Position numbers and translations under genes: made by a program. Shown piece after piece: positions 59,201-64,000 of a stretch of 64,000 nt of DNA (within the stretch, counting starts at the first letter, position 1; each line of letters begins with the position of its first letter). This stretch comes from Membranipora membranacea (Eukaryota > Bryozoa > Gymnolaemata > Cheilostomatida > Membraniporidae). The DNA lies in the NCBI GenBank assembly GCA_914767715.1, contig OU612069.1, positions 21,451,387-21,515,386 of the forward strand, written 5' to 3'. The notes beneath the pieces are model-generated. The model did not search any database. It saw nothing but the letters and a program-made list of their open reading frames with translations, and had not been told where the DNA came from.

Positions 59201-61880
59201 AGATTTGAAATGAAACAACTATCATAGATGAGGGTGTTGCTTTCCTCATTTGACAGTCTTGGGATCTTCTCTACTGATGCATCAAAATATTCAGGAACTT
59301 CTGAAGCGCAGAAGCCACCTATCTCTAACTTTTTGTTAAAAATAGAGAAAATATTATCTCATCCTACTCCCTAATAAGTAATTGTCATGTATTGTTTGTC
59401 ATCGCTTGTAATGATAAGTCAGACTTAATTCACCTAATAGTTTAATTGTATTTTCACTGTAACAGATGTGAAGTAGTAGGCTGTGATAAGGCGTTTGCGT
59501 TTCCGACGCTACTGAAGGCACACATGAAAACGCACACGGGTTATAATTGTGAGCAATGCGGAGAGAAGTTCCAAAAATGGACGGATGTACGAAAACATAT
59601 CGCTACAAGTCATAAGAAAGGTGTGATGCTTTGGTCTTAATTATATTCATTACTGATCGCTTGTCGTTTGGTTTTGTGATCGCAATTCAGTTTGTGCATT
59701 CAATAATTATTACCTGATTTGACATTGAAGTTGTCTGCTCTCTGTCTATTTAGTTCAGAGAGTACACAACTCCAAAATCAACAGAAGTTGTGATCCTAGC
59801 ATGATCAGGATCCCAAACTCCCTGGCGTGATTGATCAGTTAGTCTGCCAAATTCATAACAGGTATTACATTGATTTACAGAGAAAATGCTCTCTCACAAT
59901 CAGGCCAGAGCGTGGCACTTTATTCCTTATACTTGAGTGCTGACATGACTGTATATATTACTGATTGTCTCCCTATTACAGTTCATGCATGTACACAGTG
60001 TAATAAGACCTTCCAGAGACCATGTGACCTGCACAGACATCAACTCACTCATTCTGGTAAGTAATGATCTATGAAGAGTATGTCTATGATAAGTTTCTTA
60101 ATTGAAGTGGAGAAGTGATGAGGGAGGTGGGTGTAGAAATGGCAAAGTCTACTGCTTTCTACCACAAATTAAGCTAAGCTTGGCAAACAACCACCCTTAT
60201 GTGATAGTACAGGAGCAATCAGGTGCTTAAATCGGTTGACTCGTTTTCTGGTTTCCTCATTTAATACCATTATAGGTAGTTTGAGCCTCAAAAAGCCAGC
60301 ATCAGAATCACGAAAGAAAATTACACAATGTAAACCAATGCTACTTGCACCATATTTCTATTTCTATATCTCTTGACAGGTAATAAGGTTAAGTACACAT
60401 GCCCCGAGGACGGCTGCACTAAGAGTTATGATCGGGTCGCGACGTTACGTAAACACATAACTCACCAGCACCATGGAGAGCTACCTTATAAGTGTGAGCT
60501 GGAGCAGTGTGTGGCAGCTTTTCCTTATCTGGTGAGTGTAGACTTGTGATTCACATAACTCAAAGTACACCAATAGGTTTTTCGTAAAATAATGCTATCT
60601 AGCTCTTGCGTCACACTACACTGTTAAAATTTTTCCCCTTATTCAAAACACGTAACAGTGTTTTATCTATGATCAATGCCTTTAAACCTGAGCATAGAAC
60701 ACATTAATTGCAATACTCTCAGTACTCTTTTAATTCTACTCAAATTGTGAATGACCTTAGCAATAACACCGAAATGTGCGTTAACCTAAAACATTTTTGA
60801 TCAATGCCATTCACTAGATATTATTTTCAGTTTCAGTCATGTCTGGATTCCAGCTTTCCTTTCTTATAAATGGATCGGCTTTTGATGAGTTGACCTTATG
60901 ACCTTATGACCTTATGATAACCTACTTATTTCACAACTTGTTATTGTTTTGTTTTTCAGCATGATCTACAGAGGCATATGAAGTACCACAACAAAGATAA
61001 AAATGTAAGTTACATCACAAAAAACGCATGCTGTCATTCAAATTATATTTGCAACACATAACAAGCCTACAATGGATTACATGTGAATGGTTTAGTTGAC
61101 ATCTCAGTAAATTTTGCGAGAACTCCATTCGTCTCCTGTGGCGATTTATTCATGATTGTTGTAGTTAGTATGATCGATCACAGTAATGTACGGTTGATTC
61201 TGTAAAAAAAAAGATGTTCATAAATTGAAATCTTTTTTTTTGTTGATCAGGAAAAGAACAGTTACCCAGCTAAAGGTCATCGTAAGATTCCATTAGTCGG
61301 TAGACTAGTGGGTCTAATACCAGCTACAGTTAGTGTATCATCCTCTTCTGATAAACAGCTAGAATCTAACCTTACAAGCCCGCCCGGCCAACCAGAATTA
61401 CGCTCTTCCGATTCAACCGACCAATCACAGCACCTTTACTCAGATGTAACTGACCAACCACACCAACTCTATCCAGATAGAATTAACCAATCACACCAGC
61501 CATCGACAGGTATGACAGACCAATCACAGCTCACTCTCCCAGACCCACAGCTTTATGGTGAATCTACAACTCCTCGATCTGCGAGCCAAGACCTAACGAG
61601 TCAGGAGAGAGAAACAATAATATGTCCCGAACAAAATAGAGCAGACCAGACGATATCTCATGGTTTACAGGGAAACATCTGTGTATCACTGGAAGCGGAG
61701 CCTGATTTCCGTCCACCAAAGCGTACTTTGTACCCCTCGCTGCATAGTTTGGAAGAAGTAGCGGAGAAATCTCTGCGCTCGGACTTTGTAGATTCAGGGT
61801 ATCATGATGATGTAGTAATCCCTCCGCCACTTGACAACACAACGAGTCATGACTATCATTACAGCTTGACGGATCTTTGA
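56214..61880 (+). CDS. GTF3A: Transcription factor IIIA-like C2H2 zinc-finger protein, nine coding exons
   Basis: Exons: 56214-56333, 56996-57152, 57679-57860, 58713-58804, 59466-59620, 59982-60056, 60380-60531, 60960-61004, 61251-61880; phases agree and give 535 residues. Eight C2H2 fingers are seen (starting at CSFDGC, CDIGDC, CKVEGC, CEVVGC, CEQC, CTQC, CPEDGC, CELEQC). The alternation of C-x4-C fingers with short C-x2-C fingers 5-6, the TGYNC linker and a post-finger PLVGRLVGLIP block (341-350), like the SRLTGYIP of vertebrate TFIIIA, identify the family. Known role: binds the 5S rRNA gene internal control region and 5S rRNA. Odd: one finger fewer than the usual nine, a ~75-residue Ser/Thr-rich insert between fingers 2 and 3 (exons 2-3), and a ~190-residue tail with TDQ-SQ-HLY-type repeats. 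AATAAA at 61904-61909 follows the stop closely. Confidence 0.88.
56341..56461. mobile_element. MITE at the exon 1 splice donor of TFIIIA, 8-bp target duplication
   Basis: Perfect 24-bp arms CACAGGTCTACTCCAAAACC... and its inverse. Flanks GGTAAATG at 56333-56340 and 56462-56469 are identical. The left flank is the last exon base plus the donor, so the insertion duplicated the splice donor. Confidence 0.88.
57163..57455. mobile_element. Foldback element in TFIIIA intron 2
   Basis: Ends GTGGTCCACATTGTCCC and the inverse of GGACAATGTGCACCAGC, with repeated internal ATCCCAGA/TCTGGGAT strings. It resembles the element at 41625-41884 in layout. Confidence 0.6.
58340..58598 (+). mobile_element. SINE family A, full-length copy 1
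   Basis: Head GGAGGTGGCTCAGTTGGTTAG (A box), B box GAGTTCGAGTCCC, body CATCGACTACTAGAGTTTGG and CCTGCCTGCAAACAGAGAGC, tail AATCAACCATTTTTT. It is the best-preserved of three copies and lies in TFIIIA intron 3. ORFs in both orientations across it are artefacts. Confidence 0.9.
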
Positions 61881-63601
61881 TTTCCCCAAGATCCCTGATA
61901 GGCAATAAAATATCGGCTCAACCACAAAAGTATCAGTCCCATATACTCTGTATGCCTGTAATATGTTATATGCATGTCAGTAAATGCTTTGCGTTGTAGG
62001 AGCATGATGGGCTCACAGAATTACACTACCTCACAATCAATGTAGTATCTATATTTTCCTTTGTTTTTTTATTTTTAAATATTTTGGTTCTATACACTAA
62101 TCATCATTCCTTTACATTTATTCATCATTCTACACTTGTTATATATTTTTTTGGCCATTAGTTGGAAATACAGCAGACCGTTCCTCAGTCTACCTTTTCC
62201 TCTGTATATGCAATATCTCGTAGTGGAAACCATGAACTGTAAGCAACTTCAAATTCACCACAACCTATTATTATGATAGTGCAATTGGGAGTTTGGTCCT
62301 CACTCCCTGATAAACCAACCAATGAAACTCTAGAAGTTGTCAGGAAGGGTAACTCCAAAACTTGAGAAGAAGAGCACCCCGACTAAAGTGGCGACAATCT
62401 ACCATATCCCAAACTACTGATTCACATGTAAACGATGGCGTCAAGAAGCCATCAGTCACAAGAATATATTCTCTAACATGCAACTCTGATTTATTGAGCC
62501 TATCTTATCTGTAAACAATGAACTTGGTATAATGATCCATCAAAATAGGTATGATATAGTATTATAGTAGACAGTAAGATTGGTAAAATCCAATAAACTG
62601 TATAATATGTGGTACAAATACAACGACAACAAAAAACTTAGTCTCTCAAAATACAACATCTAAGCATTATCCAGTACCGTATTGTTTCCTTCGCTCAAAA
62701 CTTAACCCAATGACTGATAACATTCAATGATCATAGCATGTCAACAGTGCAAAGAATCTAATCAACAATCTGTCACAGCCATATAATAAGGGAGTTTTTA
62801 TATCTATGGTCACAGCGCACCCAGTACCACAATATCAAACCGTTACTAAGCTGAATGTGATAGACTGTCCTCAATGCCAGCTTATTAACAAACCTTTTAC
62901 TCTAAGCACATGTAAGTCATAGTGAACACCTACAAAAATCAGCTACTGCTCAACGAAAAAATATTAGTGAGGTGACGTCAACAACAAAGGGTTAGAAAAA
63001 GTAAAAATAGTATATCAGTGATCCGTTAATAAAAATGTGATGATATTCTGACAAAGAGAAGAAAAAAAAACGTTTCGTAAACATTTATATGATACATGTA
63101 TGAAATTAGGCACCCTTGTTCAAAAAATAGCATATAATCCTAATTTGCCACAATAGAAAAAACGTTCAAAAACTTGCTGCGGCTGCTTACAATTTGAGCC
63201 AAACTTTCTCTTCATGCTCAATGCTACAATCACCGAAAAAATACATCACCCAATTCGATTAAGTCCGATTCTAAGGTCCTGGTCACACGTTCATAATACG
63301 ATTGCTGATTGCACTGAGAGAAACCAAGTGACCTTGTGACCTACAAACTCTAATTATGTCACCAATGATGAGATTTCCGCTCATTTGGCTGATCAATTTT
63401 TCCGCACAGCGACCAAAATTGACCGGTTCAGCTGTTGTGATAATGAGTGTATGGTTGTTTATCAGTAGTTGTCTTGTCTCTTTACATGATCGGGTTAGTG
63501 ATAGACAAAGGTACCTCTTTGTTAGTATATTAAGCACTGTGACTTAGCTAACGTACGACATTCTGTGATGATGATATTATAATAACGATGAGTTGGGGAG
63601 A
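61881..63601. other. Convergent 3' flanks of TFIIIA and the Rho GTPase gene
   Basis: Presumed 3' untranslated regions. Candidate plus-strand poly(A) signals AATAAA occur at 61904-61909 and about 62592. The ORFs at 63283-63547 on both strands lack exon borders and are not called. Confidence 0.45.
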
Positions 63602-63676
63602 CTAGAGTAACACACATCCTTTCTTTTTCTGTCTTGGAGCTGGTTCTATTACTGCTCTAACTGCCTCATCAAATAT
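63602..63676 (-). CDS. Terminal exon of a Rac/Cdc42-like Rho-family GTPase
   Basis: After a TTTTGTAG acceptor (63680-63677) the minus strand reads IFDEAVRAVIEP, a short Pro/Ala spacer, a QKKKG basic cluster and CVLL-stop: 24 residues. This is the end of the last helix (VFDEAI-RAVL in Rac, VFDEAILAALEP in Cdc42), the hypervariable polybasic region and a CAAX box whose final Leu predicts geranylgeranylation and membrane attachment. The sequence mixes Rac-like and Cdc42-like positions, so the subfamily is left open. The remainder of the gene lies beyond the right edge. Confidence 0.85.
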   Translation of the reverse strand: MFDEAVRAVIEPAPRQKKKGCVLL

Positions 63677-63689
63677 CTACAAAATAAAA

Positions 63690-63822
63690 TAATATATATA
63701 TATATATATACACACATTTGTGCAATGAAGTGTCATATATTATATATCCCACTATTATACCCATAAAAACCCTGGACAATGAGTGATTCATATATGTATA
63801 TGTGTATATATATATATATATA
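63690..63822. repeat. AT/TATG-rich microsatellite pair
   Basis: Two AT-dinucleotide tracts (63690-63712 and 63795-63822) flank about 80 bp of unique sequence in the last intron of the GTPase gene. Positions 63823-64000 are further intron with nothing recognised. Confidence 0.8.
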
Positions 63823-64000
63823 GTGGCTATCAGTGTGTAGGGCATATCTTTGCATTGGAGTTGTCCGACCATGTCAGGCTATTTTATCTACCATTGATTA
63901 CTATTGGGTTAAGGATGCCCTACATGGTTATTTAAGAGAATTTAAGACATGATTTTTTTGTGGGTCATATATAATGACTCCTAATTTTTGAGTGACACTT

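Noticed and set aside
63283-63547. Opposite-strand ORFs near the right edge
   Set aside because: They mirror each other without exon borders and lie in the 3' flank of the GTPase gene.

Overview
This is an AT-rich nuclear genome segment from an animal, most likely an invertebrate; I cannot name the species. Evidence: spliced genes with GT-AG introns, full-length DDX11, UQCC2 and a TFIIIA-type zinc-finger gene, a Rho-family GTPase tail ending in a CAAX box, a nucleotidyltransferase-TPR-NHL protein of a kind I associate with cnidarians and other invertebrates, and many tRNA-derived SINEs, small inverted-repeat elements (MITEs) and a broken non-LTR retrotransposon.

Layout. 0-5.4 kb (-): a gene joining a GlnD/DUF294-type nucleotidyltransferase domain, TPR-like helices and an NHL-type beta-propeller; it runs off the left edge. 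5.4-15.9 kb: no convincing host gene; a 0.6 kb foldback element carrying a tRNA-like core, a frameshifted Gag-like relic, SINEs and a 134-bp tandem array. 15.95-53.38 kb (-): DDX11 (ChlR1 helicase), assembled from 21 phase-consistent exons to a 970-residue product, with all helicase motifs and the four Fe-S cysteines. Three plus-strand genes sit inside its introns: UQCC2 (18.5-19.4 kb), a seven-exon type I membrane protein with a cysteine-rich, possibly SUEL-lectin-like ectodomain and a tyrosine-motif tail (28.9-32.7 kb), and a small single-pass membrane protein of unknown family (38.5-40.3 kb). The last two share one 17.8 kb intron.

53.4-56.2 kb: intergenic gap between the divergent DDX11 and TFIIIA genes, mostly filled by a decayed LINE reverse transcriptase fragment. 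56.2-61.9 kb (+): TFIIIA-like gene, nine coding exons, eight C2H2 fingers, a long unusual tail. 61.9-63.6 kb: convergent 3' flanks. 63.60-63.68 kb (-): last exon of a Rac/Cdc42-like GTPase that continues beyond the right edge.

The host genes do not form an operon-like pathway: DDX11 (genome maintenance), TFIIIA (5S rRNA transcription) and UQCC2 (complex III assembly) are housekeeping genes, whereas the nucleotidyltransferase fusion and the two nested membrane-protein genes are the least characterised. All gene models come from reading splice sites and reading frames by eye; no transcript or database evidence was available.
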